From an uncultured Flavobacteriales bacterium (lineage in GTDB: Bacteria > Bacteroidota > Bacteroidia > Flavobacteriales_D > Crocinitomicaceae), in contig CAJXCU010000024.1 in assembly GCA_913051935.1 (NCBI GenBank), positions 1 through 32,778 of the forward strand: 32,778 bases of DNA. Reading direction: 5' to 3'. The notes beneath the pieces are model-generated. The model ran no database searches and was not told the DNA's origin. It was given only the letters and a program-made list of their open reading frames with translations. A program made the translations under genes and the position numbers. Positions 5,227 to 13,573 of the stretch are shown piece after piece. The number at the start of each line of letters is the position of its first letter. Within the stretch, counting starts at the first letter, position 1.

Positions 5227-6459
5227 ATGAAAGAGAAAGAGGCCATTTATATTATTGGTGCTGGGGTGAGCGGAATGATCGCTGCATATGAGCTGGAACA
5301 GGAGGGCTATCATCCGATAATTATTGAGCAAACAGATGAGGTAGGTGGAAGAGTTAAGACCATTCATGAAAAGGGATATGCACTAGACCTTGGATTTCAA
5401 GTACTGCTGAGTGCTTATCCTTTGGCCCAAAAATATCTTGATTTCGACGCACTTGAATTGCATCAACTCGAATCAGGGGCATTGATTTATGTAAACGACA
5501 AAGCCTACCGGATTGGCGACCCAATGAGAAACTGGAGAGTGCTCTTGCCTACCCTGTTTTCAGATATCGGCTCGATCAGTGACAAGCTCAAAGTCTTAAA
5601 ATTAAACAACAGACTAAAGCGCAAATCTATTCATGAAATCTTTGAATCACCTGAAACGACAACAATTCAATACCTTACTGAATTTGGTTTTTCACCGAAG
5701 ATTATTGAACGATTCTTCAAGCCATTTTTCGCAGGAATCTTTCTAGAATCTAATATTCGAACATCCAGTAGAATGTTTGAATTTGTCTACAAAATGTTTG
5801 GTGAGGGATATGCCACCATACCCAAATTGGGTATAGGAGAAATAAGCCATCAATTGAAAAACAAATTACAAAACACCGAATTCATTTTTAACTGTGAAGT
5901 AAAGGAGATTACAAATGACAAGATATTGATGGCTTCTGGAGAAAGCTTACCTCATGATGGCGTAATCATAGCGACCAATTCAACTTCCATCATTCGTTCC
6001 CATGAGGGTGCAGATATGAAATGGAAAGCTTGCATGTGTCTTTATTTTGAAGTCGACCAAACAAATATTCCTGCCAATACGATTGCACTGATTGCAGATA
6101 GCGGAAATTATGCCAATAACATATATGCCTACACAGATGCCAAAACAGGAAAAACAATCCTATCCGTAACCGCCCTCGAGCACATGAACAAGCCGGATGC
6201 GGAAATCACTGAAAAAATTATCGCAGAGGTTAAGAAATATGCAGGAGCACGGAAGGTAAACTTTATTCATCAGTACAGAATCAAACAGGCGCTACCTGAT
6301 ATTCAAAACCTAAAAATGACAGTTCAACCTGGGGAGAATCAGGTGATGGATAATGTATTTATCGCGGGAGACGCTTTAATGAATGGTTCATTAAATGCCG
6401 CCATGGAGTCTGGTCGCATAGCTGCGAAGTCACTGCTAGAAAAAAGAAAAGAAATCTAA
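5227..6459 (+). CDS. FAD-dependent amine oxidase / protoporphyrinogen oxidase-like oxidoreductase
   Basis: A 410-residue flavoprotein. The N-terminal Rossmann dinucleotide-binding motif is GAGVSG at residues 11-16, followed by the Glu that ends strand 2 (IIIEQ) and the family-typical GGRVKT near 40-45. The C-terminal FAD-contact block is VFIAGDALMNGSLNAAMESG (about 376-395), as in the amine-oxidase, phytoene-desaturase and HemY superfamily. It should be a soluble, monomeric-type oxidase or dehydrogenase acting on amine or polyene-like substrates; the substrate cannot be read from sequence. No carotenoid or heme genes are adjacent, so no pathway can be assigned. Length is slightly short for the superfamily but complete at both ends. 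Confidence 0.85.
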   Translation: MKEKEAIYIIGAGVSGMIAAYELEQEGYHPIIIEQTDEVGGRVKTIHEKGYALDLGFQVLLSAYPLAQKYLDFDALELHQLESGALIYVNDKAYRIGDPMRNWRVLLPTLFSDIGSISDKLKVLKLNNRLKRKSIHEIFESPETTTIQYLTEFGFSPKIIERFFKPFFAGIFLESNIRTSSRMFEFVYKMFGEGYATIPKLGIGEISHQLKNKLQNTEFIFNCEVKEITNDKILMASGESLPHDGVIIATNSTSIIRSHEGADMKWKACMCLYFEVDQTNIPANTIALIADSGNYANNIYAYTDAKTGKTILSVTALEHMNKPDAEITEKIIAEVKKYAGARKVNFIHQYRIKQALPDIQNLKMTVQPGENQVMDNVFIAGDALMNGSLNAAMESGRIAAKSLLEKRKEI

Positions 6460-6560
6460 TTAAATAAATGAATCGTATTTGGCATCAATAACTATGGCAG
6501 ACAATATGTAAATTGAACCATAAATCATTACATAATGAAAATGAAAATAGTGTCATTCCG

Positions 6561-6710
6561 GTTGGTCACCAAATGGGTAAAAGAATTGAAATGATTGATA
6601 ATGTAGTTCTTACTGAATGTAAACTTGAATTGTCCGAGTATATCTCAGGCCTCTATTGTATAGGATTAAAAAGTTTAAGAGGACTTCAATCCAAGAAAAT
6701 TCAAAAGTAA
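6561..6710 (+). pseudogene. Remnant of a T9SS C-terminal sorting domain
   Basis: An open frame (readable from a TTG at 6513) ends with LSEYISGLYCIGLKSLRGLQSKKIQK. This has the form of the last half of a type A sorting domain, with a LYxIxxxS core and a Lys-rich KKI end. There is no ATG, signal peptide or cargo domain before it. It most likely is the tail of a lost secreted-protein gene, lying 6 nt before the methyltransferase start. Confidence 0.4.
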
Positions 6711-6716
6711 AATAAT

Positions 6717-7565
6717 ATGATTAAAAATATCTATCGGTTTTTGTCTCCGAAATTTCAAACACTCTTTTCAGAGTATAATGTAAATATGAAACCCCGTTAT
6801 GGGCATGGAAAACCGGCTCACACCGAGTTGTACGAAATTATAAATGAGAATAGAGATTTATACAAAGAATTTATAGAAAAAGCCCTGCATTATAAGGATA
6901 ATATTCAAAAAATTAAACAAAGTGGCAATGATTCTGATGTTAGTAACCCAACTTGGAATAATGGTTTTTTACCTGGTTTAGATATTATAGGAATATATTC
7001 AATGTTGGCTATAAACAATCCAAAGAAATATATTGAGGTTGGCTCTGGTAACTCAACAAAAGTGGTCCATAAATCAAAAAAAGAGAATAATTTAAACACG
7101 GAAATTATTTCAATAGATCCCATGCCGAGGGCTGAAATAGACCATCTGGCCGATACCGTAATTAGAAAACCATTTGAAGATGTTGATTATAAAGAAATAC
7201 TCGATTTAGAAGAAAACGATATACTATTCATAGATAATTCGCACAGAATTTTACCAAATTCGGACTCAATGGTGTTTTATTTGGAAGTCCTACCGAAATT
7301 AAAAAAAGGAGTTATCGTTCATATTCATGATATCTATTTACCATATGATTATCCTCAATTTATGTGTGATAAATTTTATACCGAGCAATATGGTTTGGCT
7401 ATGTATTTATTAGCAAATCCTACAAAATATAAAACTATATTACCAAACTATTTTATATTTGAGGACCAAGAGTTAAGCAAACTAGCAGAACCCTTTTGGG
7501 ACCATGAAAATTTAAAAGGAGTTGAACAACATGGAGGTTCATTTTGGTTGCAAATAGTGAAATAG
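6717..7565 (+). CDS. Class I SAM-dependent methyltransferase-like protein
   Basis: A 282-residue protein. It has a Rossmann-type methyltransferase core: motif I YIEVGSGNSTKVV (about 99-111), the acidic residue of motif II in ISIDPMP, motif IV DILFIDNSHR, and a later VIVHIHDIYLPYDYP block. HIHDI followed by P-x-DYP is typical of the class I methyltransferase family often found near surface-polysaccharide genes. It sits alone here, with AT-rich codon use compared with the flanking oxidoreductase and next to a sorting-domain remnant, which hints at recent acquisition. The substrate is unknown. Confidence 0.75.
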   Translation: MIKNIYRFLSPKFQTLFSEYNVNMKPRYGHGKPAHTELYEIINENRDLYKEFIEKALHYKDNIQKIKQSGNDSDVSNPTWNNGFLPGLDIIGIYSMLAINNPKKYIEVGSGNSTKVVHKSKKENNLNTEIISIDPMPRAEIDHLADTVIRKPFEDVDYKEILDLEENDILFIDNSHRILPNSDSMVFYLEVLPKLKKGVIVHIHDIYLPYDYPQFMCDKFYTEQYGLAMYLLANPTKYKTILPNYFIFEDQELSKLAEPFWDHENLKGVEQHGGSFWLQIVK

Positions 7566-7735
7566 AAAGTTCGTGCAGACAAGAAAGGTCAGACATTATA
7601 TGGGTTTTAGCGCCAGTTTGAAAGATTATTGTTAAATAAACTTTAGAACTTGGAGAAAACGAACAAAACATAAGTAATAGCCACCCTTTTTCGGATTAAC
7701 AAAGGCTCATATTTGAGACGAAAAATAATATTAAT

Positions 7736-8416
7736 ATGAAAAAAATACTAATAATAACATTCGCGCTGATTAGCACTTTAAGCCATTCACAAGAGAGGGA
7801 TTTCGAAAAGCCGAATTATAAAAAGATTAAAAAAAATATAAAGAAAAAGAATTCTAATCTGTATTATAATTCATTAATGACGAGATTCCGAAATGCAGAT
7901 TCAACAATGAATTTGAAGGAAAAAAGACATCTATATTATGGTTATACGTTTAATAAAGATTATGCACCTTATTCTGGCTCTAACTATCGAGACAGCATAA
8001 AACCCTTATTGGATAAAGAGAAATTAGATAGTTTGGACTTAACTAAGTGCATTGAATTTGCAGATGCAATGCTCTTACATAATCCTTTTGATCTAAATGC
8101 AATGAACTATAAATCTTATGCACTTGAACAAATGGGTAATATAACAGATTATAAGAAATTATATCATCAAGCCATAACTATTTATGATGCTATATTTAGT
8201 TCTGGAAATGGAAAAAGTAGAAAAGAAGCGTTTTACGTTATTGAAATCTCCCATGAATATAAGGTATTAAACATCCTTGGTTTTCAGTGGGGCGGTTCCC
8301 AATCTAAAATAGAAAGCTATGATTATTTGACTTTAGCCGAAAATGAGTGGGAAATAGAAGGATTGTATTTTGACGTAAGTCCTGCACTTAGTGTGTTATC
8401 CGATATGTTTGATTAA
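7736..8416 (+). CDS. DUF4919-family secreted protein
   Basis: 226 residues with a signal peptide (MKKILIITFALISTLSHSQ), a Lys-rich stretch (about 27-45), and a helical body containing RHLYYGYTF and a TPR-like segment (NPFDLNAMNYKSYALEQMG). The layout and the YYGY motif match DUF4919 proteins of Bacteroidota, whose function is unknown. It is preceded by 170 bp and followed by 166 bp of AT-rich non-coding DNA, so is probably monocistronic. Confidence 0.75.
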   Translation: MKKILIITFALISTLSHSQERDFEKPNYKKIKKNIKKKNSNLYYNSLMTRFRNADSTMNLKEKRHLYYGYTFNKDYAPYSGSNYRDSIKPLLDKEKLDSLDLTKCIEFADAMLLHNPFDLNAMNYKSYALEQMGNITDYKKLYHQAITIYDAIFSSGNGKSRKEAFYVIEISHEYKVLNILGFQWGGSQSKIESYDYLTLAENEWEIEGLYFDVSPALSVLSDMFD

Positions 8417-8537
8417 TCGATTTTTACCGAGCCCGTAAAAAATCATCAAATATAAGAGTGAGTTAAACAGCCTATATTTATTAAAAAAACCTCTACCTTA
8501 ATATAAAAATGAAGCTTAGTAAATAATATCTTTAAAG

Positions 8538-8558
8538 ATTTACAAAACAACTAATATT
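8538..8558 (+). repeat. 21-bp upstream motif, copy 1
   Basis: A 21-mer running ATTTACAAAACA to CTAATATT, ending 24 nt before the ATG at 8583. It matches 19 of 21 positions of the copy at 10287-10307, which lies at a similar distance before another T9SS gene. It may be a shared promoter or leader element. Confidence 0.45.
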
Positions 8559-8582
8559 CAATGATCTATAAATGCGCAAATC

Positions 8583-9200
8583 ATGAATAAAAACATATTA
8601 CTATTGATTATTGCTTTAAGCAGCTTTAGCACATATTCGCAGATTTTATCAAACAACACATGGTCTGTATATGACGATGATAATATGTTCTTTCTATACT
8701 TTAAATTTGAATCTGACACAGTTAGTTATAGTTCAAATAATAACACTTTCTATGATGTTTCAACTTTCCAAGAAAGTGGAAATAATTTCACTATTGTTGA
8801 TTTGCCCACATCGCCATGTGAAGGTATTGTTGGCGAATATACTTTCCAGATAAATAATGATACTTTGTACTTTAATTTAATTGGTGACTCATGTTCAACG
8901 CGTCCCACAATTTTTACAACGTACCATTGGGTCAATGAGACCGCAGAAATCCAAAATTTAAATCGATTCCACTCCATTAAAGTATTTCCTAATCCTGCAA
9001 GTGATTTCATTTCAATTGAATCAAGTTTTGTGCGTCCAAATTCGTCATATACCATTTTCGAACAAACAGGTCGTAAAGTTCTGACAGGGAGCTTAACCAA
9101 TAAAACAACATTAGTCGACATAAAACAGCTAAAGCAGGGCGTTTATTTCATTCAATTAGGAAATCGAAATAAGCAAAAGATTCAGTTAATTAAAGAGTAA
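8583..9200 (+). CDS. T9SS-sorted secreted protein of unknown function
   Basis: 205 residues. Signal peptide MNKNILLLIIALSSFSTYSQ, then a beta-rich middle of about 100 residues (NNTWSVYDDDNMFFLYFKF and following) with two Cys that could pair. It ends in a type A T9SS sorting domain from about residue 130 (KVFPNPASDFISIE to KIQLIKE). The middle resembles small lipocalin-like or uncharacterised Bacteroidota domains, but I cannot name it. The protein should be exported through T9SS to the cell surface. Confidence 0.8.
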   Translation: MNKNILLLIIALSSFSTYSQILSNNTWSVYDDDNMFFLYFKFESDTVSYSSNNNTFYDVSTFQESGNNFTIVDLPTSPCEGIVGEYTFQINNDTLYFNLIGDSCSTRPTIFTTYHWVNETAEIQNLNRFHSIKVFPNPASDFISIESSFVRPNSSYTIFEQTGRKVLTGSLTNKTTLVDIKQLKQGVYFIQLGNRNKQKIQLIKE

Positions 9201-9328
9201 TAGCTCGACCCTTAGACGTTTCTTTTTCGTGAAATCGCTTGTTAAAGAATCACGTATTCTGCAATTTGAAAAAGCAAAATTTGGAACCTATTGCGATGTA
9301 TAGCCGTAACAATTTAACTTTTAATTAT

Positions 9329-9387
9329 TTATTGTTTAATAATTAATATTTATTGTTTTTCAATTTAATTTTATTGTTTATCAATAA
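9329..9387 (+). promoter_or_regulatory. Three operator-like repeats, 21-bp period
   Basis: Three copies of TTATTG start at 9329, 9350 and 9371, exactly 21 bp (two helical turns) apart. The third is a perfect palindrome, TTATTG-TTTAT-CAATAA (9371-9387). The second keeps CAAT in the right half, and the first is more degenerate. The graded dyads on one helix face, directly before a gene pair encoding an HTH protein, suggest cooperative binding by that protein or a paralogue. Confidence 0.65.
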
Positions 9388-9403
9388 AAAATAACTATGT
9401 TTG
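9373..9403 (+). promoter_or_regulatory. Promoter of the DUF2975-HTH operon
   Basis: The -7 box TATGTTTG (9396-9403) lies exactly 19 nt after ATTG (9373-9376), a near match to the TTTG -33 box. The predicted transcription start near 9410 gives a leader of about 13 nt before the ATG at 9423. The best palindrome of the repeat array covers the -33 box, as expected for repression. Confidence 0.6.
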
Positions 9404-9422
9404 TAAAAAAATAAACATAACA

Positions 9423-10007
9423 ATGGAAAAACACCACACCCCACGAAGTATAAGCTTGATACATTTTATCACCAATTTCTTCTTTTGGCTTACCACTGGT
9501 ATATCTGTGATTGCCCTATGCTTTTCGGGCTATATTGCTTTTGGAGGTAGTCTTTCCGGCGAAATCTCATTTGATATATTGGGCAATGACCATGTTTATG
9601 AAAATTTTAATGAAGCCCCAGCAGCTATCAAAGCCGGGATTTTTACAGCGATGTTGACCGTATTGACCACAGTGTTCATCATATTCTTCTATTTCAAACG
9701 TTTCATGAAGCTTATATACGAGGGACAATATTTCGATTTAAAAACGATTAAAAACTTGAAGATGATTTCTTATTTACTCGCGGCAGTGTTCTTTCTAAAG
9801 ATCATCATCGGAGTAGTTATAAGTGTAATGTTCGGCCCCGAAATATTTGATGTGACACAGGGAACCGGATCAACAATGGCATTCACATTTGATGCTACAT
9901 CTTTCGATAGACCAGGTGTGCTCATTATTGCATTGATTTTTTGGGTCCTTTCTCATATTTTTATGGAGGGAGCAAAGCTCAAAGAAGCCAACGAATTAAC
10001 GATTTAA
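9423..10007 (+). CDS. DUF2975 integral membrane protein
   Basis: 194 residues with four hydrophobic segments (about 18-42, 75-97, 113-136 and 163-182), as in DUF2975 proteins. These small membrane proteins are regularly encoded just upstream of a short Xre-type HTH regulator, as here. Their function is not established, though a sensor or immunity-like partner of the regulator is often suspected. The stop codon is 2 nt before the HTH gene start, so translation is probably coupled. Confidence 0.88.
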   Translation: MEKHHTPRSISLIHFITNFFFWLTTGISVIALCFSGYIAFGGSLSGEISFDILGNDHVYENFNEAPAAIKAGIFTAMLTVLTTVFIIFFYFKRFMKLIYEGQYFDLKTIKNLKMISYLLAAVFFLKIIIGVVISVMFGPEIFDVTQGTGSTMAFTFDATSFDRPGVLIIALIFWVLSHIFMEGAKLKEANELTI

Positions 10008-10009
10008 TT

Positions 10010-10225
10010 ATGAGTATCGTAATCAACTTGGATGTAATGCTGGCAAAGCGGAAAATGAGCTTAACTGAATTGTCAGAAAAAGTAGGTGTAACAATCGCAA
10101 ACCTATCCATCCTCAAAAAAGGAAAAGCCAAAGCAGTCAGGTTTTCTACACTTGAAGCCATTTGCGAAGCCCTTGATTGTCAGCCTGGAGATATATTAGA
10201 ATACGATAATGCAACCCAAGACTAG
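10010..10225 (+). CDS. Short Xre/Cro-type HTH transcriptional regulator
   Basis: 71 residues from the ATG at 10010; a longer frame starting at 9941 overlaps the membrane protein and is rejected. Almost the whole protein is one HTH domain: KMSLTELSEKVGVTIANLSILKKGKAKAVRFSTLEAICEALD, with QPGDILEY at the end, the classic small DUF2975-linked regulator. The operator-like repeats at 9329-9387 are the natural binding site, giving autoregulation (inference). Confidence 0.93.
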   Translation: MSIVINLDVMLAKRKMSLTELSEKVGVTIANLSILKKGKAKAVRFSTLEAICEALDCQPGDILEYDNATQD

Positions 10226-10286
10226 CCGCGTGTTGTGTTTTAAATCCCTTAAGGATAAGTCATTTTAGATAAAAACCTCCTTAGGA

Positions 10287-10307
10287 ATTTGCAAAACAGC
10301 TAATATT
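10287..10307 (+). repeat. 21-bp upstream motif, copy 2
   Basis: The second copy (ATTTGCAAAACAG to CTAATATT), with two A/G differences from the copy at 8538-8558. It ends 28 nt before the ATG at 10336. Confidence 0.45.
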
Positions 10308-10335
10308 TCGTTATATTAATGGAAACTCTCTTATC

Positions 10336-11910
10336 ATGAAAAAACTCTTTACAATCATAGGGATACTTATGCTCTGTCATTTAAATGCCCAAAATATTTC
10401 TACTCAATTAGACCACAATAATATATCCGCTAACCTTTCAACTATAGGGGCTTATTTCTATGATGGCGAAAATTACAGTAGGGGTTATGAGGTTCCAAAG
10501 GGATCCGGTTTACATTCTATTTTTCTTTCACAATTGTGGCTTGCCGGAAAAGATGAAGCAGGTGAAATCAGATTAATTCAAGGTAATAGTGGAGAAACAT
10601 ACTCGGATGTATTTAACGGACCGATATCACTTCCTGGGACATATACTGATCCTTCATTTCAAAGCATGTGGGGAAATTCAACATGGGAGATATGTCAATC
10701 TGATATTGATACGTATAAAGCTTGGTGGTCGTGTACATCGGGAGAAACAACAGAGGGCTGTGATGATATTCTAGAACCTACATATGAAACACTGGAACGC
10801 ATATACAATTGGCCAGCACATGGAGATCTTAGTCTCGAACAGTCATACTATTTAGCACCTTATTTTGATTATAACTCAGACGGGACATATAATCCTGACG
10901 ATGGGGATTATCCAATCATTAAAGGTTGCTGCGCAGTATACATGATACAAAACGATGCGGCACAATCACACACCTATTCCAACACAGACTCCTTAGGAAT
11001 AGAGCTCCATTTAATGTTTTACCAATATCAAACTTGGGACTATTTAAATGATGTAACATTTGTTGACCTGAAAGCAATAAACAGAAGCGCCATGGACTAT
11101 TCAAGTTTTTTAACTAGTATAATGGTCGATGCAGATATTGGAATGCCAACAGATGATTCTTTTGGATGTGACTCTGCCAGCAATACGATGTACTTCTATA
11201 ACGCAGATAATATTGACCAATCGGATGGAGGTGTTCAAGGTTATGGAAGCAACCCGCCAGCTATTGGCATTGTATGTCTAGATGCATATATGAGTTCTTG
11301 TGTTCCATATTTAGGTGGTTCTAGTGCGGCTGAAAAATACAATTTAATGAGCGGTCTTAAAGCAGATGGAACATCGTGGTTAGATCCAAATTCTAACGTA
11401 ACAAATTATGCATATTCAGGCAATCCAAATGTTTCTGATTCATGGACTTTCAACTGGTCAACCGACGTAAGAGGATTAGCTTCTTCTAGATATGGAATGC
11501 TAAATAGTGGCGATACAATTACCCAAACTTATGCAATCACCTTTGCGTCCAATGGTGAACATATTGAAAACGTTAATGAAATATTGAATATCTCAAATGA
11601 AATTAAGGCATTTTATGACGGACAATCAAATCAACCGTGCAACGGGGCTACCTGGGGTTTGAATGAAAACAATTTAATGACTTTATCACTGTATCCCAAC
11701 CCAACTAATGGGGTCGTAAATATTTTAAAAGAGGGCAATTGCTCATATATTATTGGTATATATGACAGCTATGGAAGATTGATCAATGAGGCAATATCAA
11801 AAAATGATACAGAATTCACAATGGACCTTTCAGAGCAACCAAAGGGTGTATACAACGTAAAAGTCTCCTGCGGGGAAGGGACTAAACTTCTCAAGTTAAT
11901 TCTCAATTAG
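10336..11910 (+). CDS. Large T9SS-sorted secreted protein
   Basis: 524 residues. Signal peptide MKKLFTIIGILMLCHLNAQ, a long body with LWLAGKDEAGEIRL, an Asp-rich calcium-site-like YNPDDGDYPIIKG (about 190-202) and DVTFVDLKAINRS, then a sorting domain from about residue 450 (LYPNPTNGVVNI to LKLILN). This body plan is common among marine Bacteroidota secreted proteins but has no assigned function I can name. Cys pairs (for example in GCCAVY and CDSAS) suggest an extracellular, disulfide-stabilised protein. Confidence 0.8.
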   Translation: MKKLFTIIGILMLCHLNAQNISTQLDHNNISANLSTIGAYFYDGENYSRGYEVPKGSGLHSIFLSQLWLAGKDEAGEIRLIQGNSGETYSDVFNGPISLPGTYTDPSFQSMWGNSTWEICQSDIDTYKAWWSCTSGETTEGCDDILEPTYETLERIYNWPAHGDLSLEQSYYLAPYFDYNSDGTYNPDDGDYPIIKGCCAVYMIQNDAAQSHTYSNTDSLGIELHLMFYQYQTWDYLNDVTFVDLKAINRSAMDYSSFLTSIMVDADIGMPTDDSFGCDSASNTMYFYNADNIDQSDGGVQGYGSNPPAIGIVCLDAYMSSCVPYLGGSSAAEKYNLMSGLKADGTSWLDPNSNVTNYAYSGNPNVSDSWTFNWSTDVRGLASSRYGMLNSGDTITQTYAITFASNGEHIENVNEILNISNEIKAFYDGQSNQPCNGATWGLNENNLMTLSLYPNPTNGVVNILKEGNCSYIIGIYDSYGRLINEAISKNDTEFTMDLSEQPKGVYNVKVSCGEGTKLLKLILN

Positions 11911-11947
11911 TTATACTAGGAACGATAGGTCAATATCTCTAACAACA

Positions 11948-13195
11948 ATGAAAATATATAAACAATTATTGATAGCGTATTATGTTTTTTTTGTAACGCA
12001 ATTTCTCTTAGGACAAGATACATTGCAAATTAACTTTGGCCCTAAATACCGTATGTCAGATGATGAAGGTCATGGCTTTATGAAATTAATTGACAATCAC
12101 AATAATGAATTCAAATACGATGGAATCGATTACAGCTTCACCTATCCTCGAAATTTTTCGGTGAATGATACAGCAATCGCATTCAATTATTTTACAGGAT
12201 GGGAGAATGCTTTTATAAAAAATACCACTGCATTTTTGTTTGGAAATTACAAATCTCGTTCGCCAATCGTTTATGTAGATTACAACCACAATTTAGACTT
12301 CTCGGATGACGGTTTACCCTTGCAATTCGACGAAGAAAAAGGCCTGACCGTATATTTAGAAAATTCGAACATACCTGGGGCCAAGTTTCCTATAAAATTA
12401 TTTTACCCTGATTTGAACGAGGAACAAAAAGAACAAATCAAAATCTTTATAAAGCCTTCGGGACTAGATGCAAAAGGCAATAATATTGTACCTATCGAAT
12501 TCTGGCTAGCAGATAAAAGAAAAAATTTTAAGATCACAAATACTTCAATAAATAACAAACCTTTAAAAATTGGACTATACGATTACAACTGCAATGGCCT
12601 ATTTGATGACATCGAAAAGGATAGAATCATGATTGGTGATAATGGAAAGAATAAAATTAGTGGTCGATCACAAAAAGGCGCCATTACCTTCACGAAGAAT
12701 ACACTGATCTCCATAATGGGTATGACCTATGAAGTAATTGAAATTGAAACCAGTGGTAAATACATTAAAATTGCAGAAAGCGAAAAGATATATCACAAAC
12801 CCATCGGAATTGGTGACAATATCAGTGACCTAAAAATTGAGTTGATTTCAGGGGAAATTATAACCGTAAAAGATTTATTAAAAGAAAATAGTTATGTGCT
12901 TTTAGATTTTTGGGGGAGCTGGTGTAAGGGATGTACACAGCAGCTACCTGAGCTCAAAAATTTAGCACGTACCTCAAGAAATATGGAGGTCATCGGGATA
13001 AATTCTGGAGATGACCCAAACGAAATAGAAAGATATTTAGTTAAACATGAGATAAAGTGGAAAAATGGGAAGGCAAGCGAGGCCATGATCAAAAAATTAA
13101 GGGTTGATGGTTTCCCTAATTATTTACTCATTGATCAAGATGGAAACATTCTAATTATGGATGGAACAATTGAAGAAATCAGTCACCAACTTTAG
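11948..13195 (+). CDS. TlpA-like thioredoxin-fold protein with large N-terminal domain
   Basis: 415 residues. An N-terminal hydrophobic signal (about 1-22), about 260 residues of beta-rich sequence with Asp-rich strands (YVDYNHNLDFSDDG, YDYNCNGLFDDIEKD) that look like calcium-binding dockerin/EF-type loops, then a C-terminal thioredoxin fold from about 295. The redox motif is WCKGC (Cys326 and Cys329), followed by the cis-Pro segment VDGFPNYLLIDQDG. It is expected in the periplasm or outer membrane as a thiol-disulfide oxidoreductase. The 37-nt gap to the preceding T9SS gene suggests an operon. Redox partner unknown. Confidence 0.8.
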   Translation: MKIYKQLLIAYYVFFVTQFLLGQDTLQINFGPKYRMSDDEGHGFMKLIDNHNNEFKYDGIDYSFTYPRNFSVNDTAIAFNYFTGWENAFIKNTTAFLFGNYKSRSPIVYVDYNHNLDFSDDGLPLQFDEEKGLTVYLENSNIPGAKFPIKLFYPDLNEEQKEQIKIFIKPSGLDAKGNNIVPIEFWLADKRKNFKITNTSINNKPLKIGLYDYNCNGLFDDIEKDRIMIGDNGKNKISGRSQKGAITFTKNTLISIMGMTYEVIEIETSGKYIKIAESEKIYHKPIGIGDNISDLKIELISGEIITVKDLLKENSYVLLDFWGSWCKGCTQQLPELKNLARTSRNMEVIGINSGDDPNEIERYLVKHEIKWKNGKASEAMIKKLRVDGFPNYLLIDQDGNILIMDGTIEEISHQL

Positions 13196-13225
13196 CTTAT
13201 AAAACCTAAATCATATCAAAATGGC

Positions 13226-13573
13226 CTAATTGTAACGCAACCTTTTGACACTCACGTTTAATACAAACCCTGTTAAAACACCACCTGCATTGGCCAAGGC
13301 GTCTAACCAAGAAGGAACTCTTCCGGGTACGAAGCCTTGAAGGTATTCGAGCGACAAACCATAGCAGATACAAATCAAAATCCCTAGGAAAAAGATGCCT
13401 CTGGTATTCTTGATGAGGCACCAATTCAAGGCAAGAATCAGATAGGCGATAAAGTGATTCCACTTGTCATGCTCACCCAGCTCAATTCCTGAACTCGGTG
13501 GGAGTAAACTCAGTATACCTATCCCTAGGAATACGCAAGAAAAAGATAGAATAAGTAGCTTATTCCTCGTCAT
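13226..13573 (-). CDS. VanZ-family membrane protein
   Basis: 115 residues from the ATG at 13573; Met codons at 13579 and 13585 are alternatives. It has four hydrophobic helices, and the VanZ signature is seen in DKWNHFIAYLILAL and LEYLQGFVPGRVPSWLDALANAGG. VanZ-like proteins are small membrane proteins of uncertain function; the founding member gives low teicoplanin resistance. The start overlaps the 3' end of the peptidase gene, so it is the last gene of the long minus-strand series and is probably translationally coupled. Confidence 0.88.
   Translation of the reverse strand: MTRNKLLILSFSCVFLGIGILSLLPPSSGIELGEHDKWNHFIAYLILALNWCLIKNTRGIFFLGILICICYGLSLEYLQGFVPGRVPSWLDALANAGGVLTGFVLNVSVKRLRYN

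Noticed and set aside
8512-8517. Second AAGCTT in a non-coding stretch, considered as another clone junction
   Set aside because: No gene is cut there and many other HindIII sites lie inside intact genes. Only the site at 32043 coincides with two broken frames.
9941-10009. N-terminal extension of the HTH protein
   Set aside because: It overlaps the DUF2975 gene in another frame, and the HTH family begins at the ATG at 10010.
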